This document shows positions 41,009 through 50,002 of a stretch of 64,000 nt of DNA, piece by piece. Location: contig NZ_JASITA010000022.1 in the NCBI RefSeq assembly GCF_030063415.1, forward strand, positions 59,235-123,234, in the 5' to 3' direction. The stretch is from Streptomyces sp. H27-C3 (GTDB lineage: Bacteria > Actinomycetota > Actinomycetes > Streptomycetales > Streptomycetaceae). The position numbers and the translations under genes are program-made. The notes beneath the pieces are model-generated. The model had not been told where the DNA came from and did not search any database. It saw only the letters and a program-made list of their open reading frames with translations. Each line of letters opens with the position of its first letter. The stretch's first letter is position 1.

Positions 41009-42229
41009 GTGCCTCGTACCGTCAGGGACGTCGTCTTCGTCGACGGCGTCCGCACCCCGTTCGGCAAGGCGGGCCCGAAGGGCATCTACCACGAGACCCG
41101 CGCGGACGATCTCGTCGTCAAGTGCATCCGGGAGCTGCTGCGCCGCAACCCGGATCTCGACCCCGCCCTCATCGACGAGGTCGCCCTCGCCGCGACCACG
41201 CAGATCGGCGACCAGGGTCTGACGCTCGGCCGTACCGCCGGCATTCTCGCGGGCCTGCCCAGCAGCGTCCCCGGCTACTCCATCGACCGCATGTGCGCGG
41301 GCGCGATGACCGCCGTGACCGCCATCGCGGGCGGCGTGGCCTTCGGTGCGTACGACATCGCCGTCGCCGGCGGTGTCGAGCACATGGGCCGCCACCCCAT
41401 GGGTGAGGGCGTCGACCCGAACCCGCGGTTCGTGTCGGAGAAGCTCGTCGACGAGTCCGCCCTCTTCATGGGCATGACCGCCGAGAACCTGCACGACCGG
41501 TTCCCGGCCGTCACCAAGCAGCGCTCGGACGAGTACGCGGTCCGCTCCCAGGAGAAGGCCGCCAAGGCCTACGCCGACGGCAAGATCCAGGCCGACCTGG
41601 TGCCCGTCTCCGTACGCCGCACCAACCCGGAGGCCGGGGAGACCGGCTGGGGTCTGGCGGTGTCCGACGAGCCGATGCGCCCCGGCACCACGCTGGAGAA
41701 CCTGGCCGGCCTCAAGACGCCGTTCCGCCCGCACGGCCGGGTCACCCCGGGCAACGCCGCGGGTCTGAACGACGGTGCGACCGCCTCCCTGATCGCCGCC
41801 GAGGACGTGGCGCGTGAGCTGGGTCTGCCGGTCAAGATGCGCCTGGCGTCCTACGCCTTCGCGGGCGTCGAGCCCGAGGTCATGGGCATCGGCCCGGTCC
41901 CGGCGACGGAGAAGGCGCTGGCCAAGGCCGGTCTGTCCATCTCCGACATCGGGCTGTTCGAGGTCAATGAGGCCTTCGCCGTGCAGGTGCTGGCGTTCCT
42001 CGACCACTACGGCATCGCGGACGACGACCCGCGCGTCAACCAGTACGGCGGCGCGATCGCGTTCGGCCACCCGCTGGCCTCGTCGGGCGTACGCCTGATG
42101 ACGCAGCTGGCGCGGCAGTTCGAGGAGCAGCCGCACGTCCGGTACGGCCTCACCACCATGTGCGTCGGCTTCGGCATGGGCGGAACGGTCATCTGGGAGA
42201 ACCCGCATTTTGACGGAGGCAACAAGTGA
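41009..42229 (+). CDS. fadA: Acetyl-CoA C-acyltransferase (thiolase)
   Basis: About 406 residues. The nucleophile Cys96 is in RMCAGAMTAV, the second His is in GHPLASSGVR and the second Cys in MCVGFGMGG, so all catalytic residues are present. NEAFAVQVLAF is the conserved Asn-Glu-Ala-Phe block. Cleaves 3-ketoacyl-CoA with CoA to give acetyl-CoA, the final step of beta-oxidation. GTG at 41009 has GGAGGA eight bases upstream. The stop overlaps the fadB start by 4 nt (GTGA), so the two proteins are made together and likely form the fatty acid oxidation complex. Confidence 0.93.
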   Translation: MPRTVRDVVFVDGVRTPFGKAGPKGIYHETRADDLVVKCIRELLRRNPDLDPALIDEVALAATTQIGDQGLTLGRTAGILAGLPSSVPGYSIDRMCAGAMTAVTAIAGGVAFGAYDIAVAGGVEHMGRHPMGEGVDPNPRFVSEKLVDESALFMGMTAENLHDRFPAVTKQRSDEYAVRSQEKAAKAYADGKIQADLVPVSVRRTNPEAGETGWGLAVSDEPMRPGTTLENLAGLKTPFRPHGRVTPGNAAGLNDGATASLIAAEDVARELGLPVKMRLASYAFAGVEPEVMGIGPVPATEKALAKAGLSISDIGLFEVNEAFAVQVLAFLDHYGIADDDPRVNQYGGAIAFGHPLASSGVRLMTQLARQFEEQPHVRYGLTTMCVGFGMGGTVIWENPHFDGGNK

Positions 42230-44358
42230 GCACCACTACCGCTGAGCTTCTGAAGGGCGCGGCCGAGCTGTTCCCCGGCGAGGTCGTCACGCAGGCGCAC
42301 GTGCGCCACATCGACCTGCCCTCCAACGCAGGGCGCTTCGCGCTCATCACGTTGGACAACGGCCTGGACCACACCAAGCCGACCACCTTCGGGCCGCAGT
42401 CACTTGGCAACCTCGACCGCGCCGTCGACCAGGTCGAGAAGGAGGCGTCCGAGGGCACGATCGTCGGCATCGGCATCACCGGCAAGCCGTTCATCTTCGC
42501 GGTCGGCGCCGACCTCAAGGGCGTGGAGCTGCTGAAGCGCCACGAGGACGCGCTGGCCATCGGCAAGGGCGGCCACGACGTCTTCCGCCGCCTCGCCGGC
42601 CTCGCCGTCCCGACCTTCACGTACTACAACGGTGCGGCGATGGGCGGCGGCGTCGAGATCGGCCTGCACTGCTCGTACCGTACGGTCTCCTCCGCGATCC
42701 CCGCCTTCTCCCTCCCCGAGGTCTTCCTCGGGCTGGTTCCGGGCTGGGGCGGCTGCGCGCTGCTGCCGAACCTGATCGGCGCCGACCGCGCGGTTTCGGT
42801 CATCATCGAGAACTCGCTCAACCAGAACAGGCAGCTCAAGGGCAAGCAGGTCTTCGAGCTCGGCATCGCGGACGCGATCTTCGAGGGCGCGGACTTCCTG
42901 GAGCAGTCGCTGATCTGGACGTCCGCGGTGCTGCGCGGCGAGCTTCAGGTCACACGGCCGGAGATCGACCGCGGCGACGCCTGGGACCAGGCCGTGGCGC
43001 GCGGCAAGGCCATCGCGGACTCCAAGGTGCACGGCGCGGCCCCGGCGGCGTACCGCGCGCTGGAGATCATCGCGGCGGCGAAGGACGGCGACCTGAGCGC
43101 CGGCTTCGACGCCGAGGATGTCGCTCTCGCGGACCTGATCATGGGCGGCGAGCTGCGCAGCGGCATCTACGCCTTCAACCTGGTCCAGAAGCGCGCCAAG
43201 CGCCCGGCCGGTGCGCCGGACAAGTCGCTGGCCCGCCCGGTCACCAAGGTCGGCGTCGTCGGCGCCGGCCTGATGGCCTCGCAGCTGGCGCTGCTCTTCC
43301 TGCGCCGTCTTGAGGTCCCGGTCGTCCTGACGGACATCGACCAGGAGCGTGTCGACAAGGGTGTGGGCTATGTCCACGCCGAGATCGACAAGCTGCTCGG
43401 CAAGCGCCGCATCAACCAGGACAAGGCCAACCGCTACAAGGCCCTGGTCACCGGTGTGCTGGACAAGGCCGACGGCTTCTCGGACGCCGACTTCGTCATC
43501 GAGGCGGTCTTCGAGGAGATCGGCGTCAAGCAGCAGGTGTTCGCCGAGGTCGAGGCGGTCGCCCCGGCGCACGCGATCCTCGCCACCAACACCTCCTCGC
43601 TCTCGATCTCCGAGATGGCGTCGAAGCTCAAGCACCCCGAGCGGGTCGTGGGCTTCCACTTCTTCAACCCCGTCGCGATCCTCCCGCTCCTGGAGATCGT
43701 CCGCGGCGAGCAGACCGACGACGCCGCGCTGGCCACGGCCTTCGGCGTGGCCCGCAAGCTGAAGAAGACCGCGGTCCTGGTGAAGGACGCCCCGGCGTTC
43801 GTCGTCAACCGCATCCTCACCCGCTTCATGGGCGAAATCCAGAACATCATCGACGAGGGCACCCCGGTCGCGGTCGCCGAGAAGGGCATCGAGCCCCTCG
43901 GTCTGCCGATGTCCCCGCTGGTCCTCCTTGAGCTGGTCGGCCCTGCCATCGGTCTGCATGTCTCCGAGACGCTGAACCGCGCCTTCCCGGAGCGCTTCAC
44001 CGTCTCGGAGAACCTGGCCGCGGTGGTCAAGGCCGGCAAGCGCGGCTTCTACGTCTACGACACGGGTGCGCCCGTGCTGGACCCGGAGGTCGCGACGCTT
44101 CTCAAGCAGGGCGACAAGGTCCTGACCGCGGACCAGGTCCGCCACCGCGTCCTGGACGCGGTGGCGCAGGAGATCGGCCTGATGCTCGACGAGGGTGTCG
44201 TGGCCGAGGCCCAGGACATCGACCTGTGCCTGATCACCGGCGCCGGCTGGCCCTTCCACCTGGGCGGCATCACGCCGTACCTGGACCGTGAGGGCTACTC
44301 GGAGCGCGTGTACGGCAAGAAGTTCCTGGCGCAGGGCGTGGCGAGCGTCCCCGCGTAA
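42226..44358 (+). CDS. fadB: Fatty acid oxidation complex alpha subunit: enoyl-CoA hydratase/3-hydroxyacyl-CoA dehydrogenase
   Basis: 710 residues. The N-terminal crotonase domain has FAVGADLKGV and GAAMGGGVEIGLHCSYR (oxyanion hole), with Glu residues in FSLPEVFLGLVPGWGG that act in water addition. From about residue 338, TKVGVVGAGLMASQLALLFL is the NAD-binding motif, NTSSLSISEMASKLKHPERV and GFHFFNPVAILPLLEIV hold the catalytic His/Glu, and two 3HCDH C-domains follow. Performs hydration and dehydrogenation in beta-oxidation. Coupled to fadA by a 4-nt overlap, with GGAGGC before the GTG. A 24-bp-stem terminator follows. Confidence 0.94.
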   Translation: MSTTTAELLKGAAELFPGEVVTQAHVRHIDLPSNAGRFALITLDNGLDHTKPTTFGPQSLGNLDRAVDQVEKEASEGTIVGIGITGKPFIFAVGADLKGVELLKRHEDALAIGKGGHDVFRRLAGLAVPTFTYYNGAAMGGGVEIGLHCSYRTVSSAIPAFSLPEVFLGLVPGWGGCALLPNLIGADRAVSVIIENSLNQNRQLKGKQVFELGIADAIFEGADFLEQSLIWTSAVLRGELQVTRPEIDRGDAWDQAVARGKAIADSKVHGAAPAAYRALEIIAAAKDGDLSAGFDAEDVALADLIMGGELRSGIYAFNLVQKRAKRPAGAPDKSLARPVTKVGVVGAGLMASQLALLFLRRLEVPVVLTDIDQERVDKGVGYVHAEIDKLLGKRRINQDKANRYKALVTGVLDKADGFSDADFVIEAVFEEIGVKQQVFAEVEAVAPAHAILATNTSSLSISEMASKLKHPERVVGFHFFNPVAILPLLEIVRGEQTDDAALATAFGVARKLKKTAVLVKDAPAFVVNRILTRFMGEIQNIIDEGTPVAVAEKGIEPLGLPMSPLVLLELVGPAIGLHVSETLNRAFPERFTVSENLAAVVKAGKRGFYVYDTGAPVLDPEVATLLKQGDKVLTADQVRHRVLDAVAQEIGLMLDEGVVAEAQDIDLCLITGAGWPFHLGGITPYLDREGYSERVYGKKFLAQGVASVPA

Positions 44359-44367
44359 CGCCTGACG

Positions 44368-44420
44368 GACATGCGGAACGGGCCGTACGGATTCTCTCCG
44401 TACGGCCCGTTCCGCATGTC
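44368..44420. terminator. Long perfect hairpin after fadB
   Basis: A 24-bp perfect stem (44368-44391 with 44397-44420) around a TTCTC loop begins 10 bp after the fadB stop. No T-run; its strength and position still make it a terminator, possibly also serving the convergent gene. Confidence 0.75.
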
Positions 44421-44487
44421 CCGCCGGAGGTGACGCGCGGCGGGGTGTGCTCTCAGACCGGCGGTGACGCGCGGCGAGGGCACGCTC

Positions 44488-45597
44488 TCAGACGCGGGTC
44501 CAGGCCGCCAGGGCCAGGCCCTCCTCGGGCTTCTGACGGGCCACGTGGAGCCCGCCGTCCGCACCGATCACCGCCATGACCACACGGCCCTTCACGTCCA
44601 CCGCGAGCGCCGGTGCGCCCAGGCACTCGCCGCCCGTTTCCGTCCACCACACGCCCTCCGCCTCGGCCTGCGTGACGCAGGCCGCCAGGAGGGCCTGGCC
44701 GTCGCTGCCGCGGTGGGCCAGGACCGTGCAGTCATGGCCGTCGATGGCGGTGCGCAGGGCCGCGAGGGGCCCGTCGGACGGCGTGCCCCCCAGGGGGACG
44801 GTGTCCGCCCCGGGGCGGTGTGCGGTGATGCCCTTGGAGGCCGCGTCGTTCCAGTAGTACGTGACCGCGCCCTCGGCGGTCTCCAGGCCCGTGACGGTGC
44901 CCGCCACCGGGCTGAGCTCGATGGCCTCGGCCTGTTTCAGCTCACCGCCCGGCTTCTCCTGCGTCCAGCGCAGCGCCCTGCTGTCCGCGGCGGCCAGCAC
45001 CTCCACCGTGCCGGTGGCCGTGGCCACCGCCGCCGGGCAGTCCTGGGTCTTACTGCCGCGCAGGTCCTTCCAGTTCTCCCACTTGCCGTCCGCGGCCTGC
45101 CTGCGCATCTGCACGCCGCCGCCCGCGTTGCGCACGAAGACATGGACCGAGCCCGCCGCGTTGACCGTGCTGACCGGGACGCCGATCCGCGTTATGCGGT
45201 CCGGGTCCGTGTACGGATTGCCCAGGGAGTGCCAGGCGGTCAGCGGGCGGCCCGTCTGGTACTGGATCGCGTGCACGATGTCGACGGTCGGCCCCTTCTG
45301 AACGGCCTTCCGCTTGCGGCGGCCGATCAGGTGCACATAGCCATCGGGGCCCTGGGCCAGGACCAGGTGCTCGATGCCGGGAGCCGGGAAGAACTCGGGG
45401 CCCGACCAGTCGGGGCCGCCAGGAGCCGTCTCCGTCCAGCGCAGCACCCCGCCGGGGGTGGGCGCGTACGCCGTGAGCCTGTCGTCCTTGCCGCGCAGCA
45501 GCCAGCGCGCGAACCGGGGGCCGGTCGCCGCCGGAGTGCCGGACGGCGGCGGCGGCGGAAGCTTTTGCTCGGACTTGCCTGCGGCCCGCGGCCTCAT
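44488..45597 (-). CDS. Conserved hypothetical protein, probable beta-propeller/lectin-like repeats
   Basis: About 369 residues. After a basic, Pro-rich head there are repeated units of about 45-55 residues with Trp and Gly at similar places (LRWTETAPGGPDWSGPEFF, QMRRQAADGKWENWKDL, ALRWTQEKPGGELKQAE, GVWWTETGGECLGAPAL), each starting with a hydrophobic strand such as VHVFVRNAGG or HLVLAQGPDGYVHLIG. This pattern is that of a beta-propeller related to fucose-lectin or PLL-type proteins. No signal peptide is evident, so its location is unclear. I do not recognise a specific function. ATG at 45597; divergent from the NYN gene. Confidence 0.6.
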   Translation of the reverse strand: MRPRAAGKSEQKLPPPPPSGTPAATGPRFARWLLRGKDDRLTAYAPTPGGVLRWTETAPGGPDWSGPEFFPAPGIEHLVLAQGPDGYVHLIGRRKRKAVQKGPTVDIVHAIQYQTGRPLTAWHSLGNPYTDPDRITRIGVPVSTVNAAGSVHVFVRNAGGGVQMRRQAADGKWENWKDLRGSKTQDCPAAVATATGTVEVLAAADSRALRWTQEKPGGELKQAEAIELSPVAGTVTGLETAEGAVTYYWNDAASKGITAHRPGADTVPLGGTPSDGPLAALRTAIDGHDCTVLAHRGSDGQALLAACVTQAEAEGVWWTETGGECLGAPALAVDVKGRVVMAVIGADGGLHVARQKPEEGLALAAWTRV

Positions 45598-45695
45598 TGG
45601 CGTCACGCCAGCCTTCCGTGCATCGATGCTTCCTGCTTTCGAACAAGCATAGCGTTTTGGCTGGTGGCGGCCGCCGCGCATGCCACGCTGATGGT

Positions 45696-46085
45696 ATGAG
45701 AACTCTGGTGATCGTGGACGCGGCGAATGTCGTCGGGTCCGTCCCGGACGGCTGGTGGCGCGACCGGCGCGGGGCGGCCGAGCGACTGCGGGACCATCTC
45801 AGGACGTACGCCGAGCAGGGCGTCCCCGGCCACCCCGGTCCGTTGGACATCGTCCTCGTGGTGGAGGGCGCGGCCCGCGGCATCGACTCCGTGCCCGGGG
45901 TGCGGGTCGAGTCGGCGCCGGGCAGCGGGGACGACCGGATCGTGGAGGTCGTGGTGGAGACGGGGGCGAGGCCCGTGCTGGTCGTCACCGCCGACCGGGA
46001 GCTCAGGCGAAGGGTAGAGGCGTACGGCGCCCAGTGCGCCGGGCCGCGCACCGTGCGGCCCGTGAGGGGCGACGAGACCACGTAG
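45696..46085 (+). CDS. NYN domain protein (putative PIN-like ribonuclease)
   Basis: About 129 residues. RTLVIVDAANVVGS near the N-terminus supplies the first Asp of the PIN/NYN fold and VVTADRELRRRVEAYGAQ the second acidic cluster, with a central Asp in GSGDDRIVEVV. Such small NYN proteins are predicted metal-dependent RNA nucleases; the target RNA is unknown. ATG at 45696 is chosen since homology begins there; another ATG lies 5 bp upstream out of frame. No Shine-Dalgarno is seen, so leaderless translation is possible. Convergent with the permease gene. Confidence 0.72.
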   Translation: MRTLVIVDAANVVGSVPDGWWRDRRGAAERLRDHLRTYAEQGVPGHPGPLDIVLVVEGAARGIDSVPGVRVESAPGSGDDRIVEVVVETGARPVLVVTADRELRRRVEAYGAQCAGPRTVRPVRGDETT

Positions 46086-46098
46086 CTGCACACAGCGT

Positions 46099-46137
46099 CC
46101 GGCCCCGCAGTCCGCATCCGAGGACGTACGGGGCCGG
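46099..46137. terminator. Hairpin between convergent NYN and permease genes
   Basis: CCGGCCCCG (46099-46107) pairs with CGGGGCCGG (46129-46137) across a 21-nt loop in the 78-bp convergent gap. Moderate support because the loop is long. Confidence 0.4.
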
Positions 46138-46163
46138 GCGTGCGGCGGGCAACTGGGCTGCCG

Positions 46164-47669
46164 TCAGCGGGACTTGCGGCTCATCCGGCTGTGGCTGCGC
46201 CCGTACGCGAAATAGATGACGAAGCCGAGCAGCATCCAGATGCCGAACCGCAGCCAGGTCTCGGCCGGGAGGTTGAGCATCAGCCAGACCGAGGCCGCCA
46301 CCGAGAGGATCGGGACCAGCGGTACCCACGGGGTGCGGAAGGACCGGTGCAGCTCGGGCCGGGTCCGGCGCAGCACGATCACGCCGAGGGCGACCACGAC
46401 GAACGCGAAGAGCGTGCCGATGTTCACCAGCGTCGCCAGTTCGTTGATGCTGGTGAAGCCCGCGACGACCGCGATGATCACGCCGAGCAGGATGGTCGGG
46501 CGGTAGGGCGTGCCGAACTTCGGGTGCGTGACGGAGAAGAACCGCGGCAGGAGCCCGTCGCGGCTCATCGCGAAGAACACCCGGGTCTGCCCGAGCAGCA
46601 GGATCAGACACACGGTGGTGAGGCCGACCGCGGCGCCGAAGCCGATGACACCGGCGTAGAAGGGATGCCCGGTGGCCTTGAACGCGTCGGCCAGCGGCGC
46701 GCTCACCGACAGCTCGCTGTAGTGCTGCATTCCGGTGACCACGATGGACACGGCGACGTAGAGCACGGTGCAGATCACCAGCGAGCCGAGGATGCCGCGC
46801 GGCATGTCCCGCTGCGGCAGCTTCGTCTCCTCGGCGGCGGTGGCCACGACGTCGAAGCCGATGAAGGCGAAGAAGACGACGGAGGCGGCGGTGAAGATGC
46901 CCATGATGCCGAAGTTGGTGGGCTCGTAGCCGAACAGCAGCTGGACCAGGGGCGCGTCCAGGCCCGCTCCGGAGGGCTGCTTCACGGCGTCGGGGATGAA
47001 GGGCGTGTAGTTCTTCGTGTCGATGATGAAGGAACCCGCGATGATCACGATGAGCACCACGGCCACCTTGATGGCGACCACGACCGCTGTGATGCGGGCG
47101 GACAGCTTCATGCCGAGGACAAGGACCACCGTGAGCAGCAGTACGAGGACGAAGGCCAGGATGTCGAAGCCGAAGCCGTCCGCCACGTCGGTTCCGGAGA
47201 GCGCTTCGGGCATGTGCCAGCCGACGTTGTCCATCAGCGAGCGGACATAACCCGACCAGCCGACCGCCACCACGGCCGTGCCCAGCGCGAATTCGAGGAC
47301 CAGGTCCCAGCCGATGGTCCAGGCGACCAGCTCACCGAGGGAGGCGTACGAGAACGTGTACGCGGAGCCGGCCACCGGGACGGTGGAGGCGAACTCGGCG
47401 TAACACAGGGCCGCGAGGGCGCAGACGATGCCCGCGGCGACGAAGGCCAGGGCCGTCGCGGGGCCCGCGGTCTCCTTGGCCACCTTGCCCGTGAGGACGA
47501 AGATGCCGGTACCGATGATGACCCCGACGCCGAAGACCGTCAGGTCGAGGGCGGAGAGGGATTTCTTGAGCGCGTGCTCCGGTTCCTCCGTGTCGAGGAT
47601 CGACTGTTCGACCGTCTTGGTCCGGAACACACCGTCTCTGGCTGGGCCCGGGTCCTGCTGTGTACTCAC
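46164..47669 (-). CDS. APC superfamily amino acid permease
   Basis: 501 residues with about twelve hydrophobic segments. VGVIIGTGIFVLTGKVAKETAG is the APC family TM1 substrate-binding break, VPVAGSAYTFSYASLGE the TM3 region, and FFAFIGFDVVATAAEE the TM6 helix break. The pattern ALKKSLSALDLTVFGVGV at the start is that of the cationic amino acid transporter-like subgroup (YfnA/CAT). It should bring amino acids across the cytoplasmic membrane; the exact substrate is unknown. GTG at 47669 with CGGAGG upstream. The C-terminus is a short basic tail. Confidence 0.87.
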   Translation of the reverse strand: MSTQQDPGPARDGVFRTKTVEQSILDTEEPEHALKKSLSALDLTVFGVGVIIGTGIFVLTGKVAKETAGPATALAFVAAGIVCALAALCYAEFASTVPVAGSAYTFSYASLGELVAWTIGWDLVLEFALGTAVVAVGWSGYVRSLMDNVGWHMPEALSGTDVADGFGFDILAFVLVLLLTVVLVLGMKLSARITAVVVAIKVAVVLIVIIAGSFIIDTKNYTPFIPDAVKQPSGAGLDAPLVQLLFGYEPTNFGIMGIFTAASVVFFAFIGFDVVATAAEETKLPQRDMPRGILGSLVICTVLYVAVSIVVTGMQHYSELSVSAPLADAFKATGHPFYAGVIGFGAAVGLTTVCLILLLGQTRVFFAMSRDGLLPRFFSVTHPKFGTPYRPTILLGVIIAVVAGFTSINELATLVNIGTLFAFVVVALGVIVLRRTRPELHRSFRTPWVPLVPILSVAASVWLMLNLPAETWLRFGIWMLLGFVIYFAYGRSHSRMSRKSR

Positions 47670-47833
47670 GGCGTACCTCCGCGTGTCGACCCCCGCCCAA
47701 CCTGAAATGAGCGAGTTTCACCCATGATCGGAGCGAATCGGGGCGCCCACGCGTGCCGCCGCCCGGTATCACTCCACAGTTGACCCTTTCGGGGTACCCA
47801 GAACGGCACATCCGGCACAGGAGAGGCACAAAA

Positions 47834-47878
47834 AAAGAGGCCGGGCCCGGAGCGTGCTGCTCCGGGCCCGGCCTCTTT
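47834..47878 (-). terminator. Rho-independent terminator of dxs
   Basis: A 20-bp perfect stem (47834-47853 with 47859-47878) and 5-nt loop. On the complement it is followed by a run of seven T, and it lies 40 bp after the dxs stop, the classical form for this direction. Confidence 0.9.
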
Positions 47879-47917
47879 CGTACGTACGGCCCTTTCGTGC
47901 GTCGGCCGCTTCGCGTG

Positions 47918-49837
47918 TCAGTCGCGCGCGACCTCGGCCGTCGCTTCCGCCAGGCGGCCGTCCAGCTTGGCCACCAGGCCCGTCACCTGACGGGCGATGT
48001 CCGGCGCGGTGAGCCCGATCTCGGCCATGACCTCCTTGCGGGAGGCGTGGTCGAGGAAGCGCGACGGGATGCCGAAGTCGCGCAGCGGTACGTCGACGCC
48101 CGCGTCGCGCAGCGCCTGGGCGACGGCGGAGCCGACGCCGCCTGCCCTGCTGTTGTCCTCGACGGTGACGACGACGCGGTGCTGCTCGGCGAGCGGCGCG
48201 AGCGCCTCGTCGACCGGCTTGACCCAGCGCGGGTCGACGACGGTCGTCGAGATGCCCTGGGCGTCGAGCAGGGCCGCGATCTCCAGGCACATGGGCGCGA
48301 GCGCGCCGATGGAGACCAGCAGGACGTCGGGGCGCTCGGCGCCGACGTCCGCGTTGCGCAGGACGTCCATGCCGCCGACCCGGCCCACGGCCTGCACCGC
48401 TGGGCCGACCGCGCCCTTGGAGAAGCGCACCACGGTCGGGGCGTCGTCGACGTCGACGGCCTCGCGCAGCTGGGCGCGGAGCTGGTCGGCGTCGCGCGGG
48501 GCCGCGATCCGCAGGGTCGGGACGCACTGCAGGATCGACATGTCCCACATGCCGTTGTGCGAGGCGCCGTCGGTGCCGGTGACACCGGCCCGGTCGAGCA
48601 CGAAGGTGACACCGCACTTGTGCAGGGCCACATCCATCAGGACCTGGTCGAAGGCGCGGTTGAGGAAGGTGGCGTACACCGCGAAGACCGGGTGCAGGCC
48701 GCCGGTGGCCAGGCCCGCCGCGGACACCGCCGCGTGCTGCTCGGCGATCCCCACATCGTAGATGCGCTCGGGGAAGGCCTTCTGGAACTTGTGCAGGCCG
48801 ACGGGCTGGAGCATCGCCGCGGTGATCGCCACGATGTCCTCGCGCTCCCGGCCGAGCTTGACCATCTCCTCGCCGAAGACCGAGGTCCAGTCCATGCCGG
48901 AGGCGGCGATGGGCAGACCCGTGTCGGGGTGGATGGGGCCGATGCCGTGGAAGCGGTCGGCCTCGTCCTGCTCGGCGGGCTTGTAGCCGCGGCCCTTCTC
49001 GGTGAGGCAGTGCACGATGACCGGGCCGCCGAAGCGCTTGGCGCGCAGCAGCGCGGACTCCAGCGCCTCCATGTCGTGCCCGTCGATGGGGCCGACGTAC
49101 TTCAGGCCGAGGTCCTCGAACATGCCCTGCGGGGCGATGAAGTCCTTGAGGCCCTTCTTCGCGCCGTGCAGGGTCTCGTAGAGCGGGCGGCCGACGACCG
49201 GGGTGCGCTCCAGGAAGTCCTTGCCGCGGGCCAGGAAGCGCTCGTAGCCGTCAGTGGTGCGCAGGGTGGCCAGGTGGTTGGCGAGGCCGCCGATGGTCGG
49301 GGCGTACGAGCGCTCATTGTCGTTGACCACGATGACCAGCGGGCGGTCCTTGGCGGCGGCGATGTTGTTCAGCGCCTCCCAGGCCATGCCGCCGGTGAGC
49401 GCGCCGTCGCCGATGACCGCGACGACGTGGTCCTCCTTCGCCAGCACCTCATTGGCCTTGGCGAGGCCGTCCGCCCAGCCCAGCACGGTGGAGGCGTGCG
49501 AGTTCTCGATGACGTCGTGCTCGGACTCGGCGCGCGAGGGGTAGCCCGACAGGCCGCCCTTGGTGCGCAGGCCGACGAAGTCCTGACGGCCGGTGAGCAG
49601 CTTGTGCACGTACGACTGGTGCCCGGTGTCGAAGAGAACCTTGTCCTTCGGGGAGTCGAAGACCCGGTGCAGCGCGATCGTCAGCTCGACGACGCCGAGG
49701 TTGGGGCCCAGGTGTCCGCCGGTCTTGGCGACCGCGTCGACCAGAAAGGACCGGATCTCTGCGGCCAGCTGTTCCAGCTGCTCCGGGCCGAGCCTGTCCA
49801 GGTCGCGCGGTCCCGTGATGCGGGTCAGCAGAGCCAC
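47918..49837 (-). CDS. dxs: 1-deoxy-D-xylulose-5-phosphate synthase
   Basis: 639 residues. DTGHQSYVHKLLTGR near the N-terminus, AVIGDGALTGGMAWEALNN (ThDP/Mg motif GDG...N), GPIDGHDMEAL, DVGIAEQHAAVSAAG (transketolase-type Glu) and VPLRDFGIPSRFLDH at the end are all in place. Condenses pyruvate and glyceraldehyde 3-phosphate into DXP, the first step of the MEP isoprenoid pathway, with thiamine diphosphate. GTG at 49837 is preceded by AAGGAGG. Single gene with its own terminator downstream. Cytosolic. Confidence 0.95.
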   Translation of the reverse strand: MALLTRITGPRDLDRLGPEQLEQLAAEIRSFLVDAVAKTGGHLGPNLGVVELTIALHRVFDSPKDKVLFDTGHQSYVHKLLTGRQDFVGLRTKGGLSGYPSRAESEHDVIENSHASTVLGWADGLAKANEVLAKEDHVVAVIGDGALTGGMAWEALNNIAAAKDRPLVIVVNDNERSYAPTIGGLANHLATLRTTDGYERFLARGKDFLERTPVVGRPLYETLHGAKKGLKDFIAPQGMFEDLGLKYVGPIDGHDMEALESALLRAKRFGGPVIVHCLTEKGRGYKPAEQDEADRFHGIGPIHPDTGLPIAASGMDWTSVFGEEMVKLGREREDIVAITAAMLQPVGLHKFQKAFPERIYDVGIAEQHAAVSAAGLATGGLHPVFAVYATFLNRAFDQVLMDVALHKCGVTFVLDRAGVTGTDGASHNGMWDMSILQCVPTLRIAAPRDADQLRAQLREAVDVDDAPTVVRFSKGAVGPAVQAVGRVGGMDVLRNADVGAERPDVLLVSIGALAPMCLEIAALLDAQGISTTVVDPRWVKPVDEALAPLAEQHRVVVTVEDNSRAGGVGSAVAQALRDAGVDVPLRDFGIPSRFLDHASRKEVMAEIGLTAPDIARQVTGLVAKLDGRLAEATAEVARD

Positions 49838-49948
49838 CCGTGCCTCCTTGCAGTTGAACTGTCTGGCTTGCCGGTCTGCCGAGTCTAATGTTCCGCTCGC
49901 GACTGCGGACGGCGGGCGGTGCGTTCTCTGTCACTCGGGCGGCGTACA

Positions 49949-49993
49949 CGCAGGCGTGCCCGGCACCAGCGTTCGGTGCCGGGCACGCCTGCG
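49949..49993 (-). terminator. Terminator of the xylFGH operon
   Basis: A 19-bp perfect stem (49949-49967 with 49975-49993) around a 7-nt loop lies 9 bp after the xylH stop, before dxs. Confidence 0.75.
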
Positions 49994-50002
49994 GTTCCGC
50001 GG

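Noticed and set aside
45639..45644. TCGAAC, a half of the actinobacterial LexA (SOS) box, in the divergent region before the NYN gene
   Set aside because: The second half GTTCGA is absent at the proper distance, so a single half site is not evidence of SOS control.
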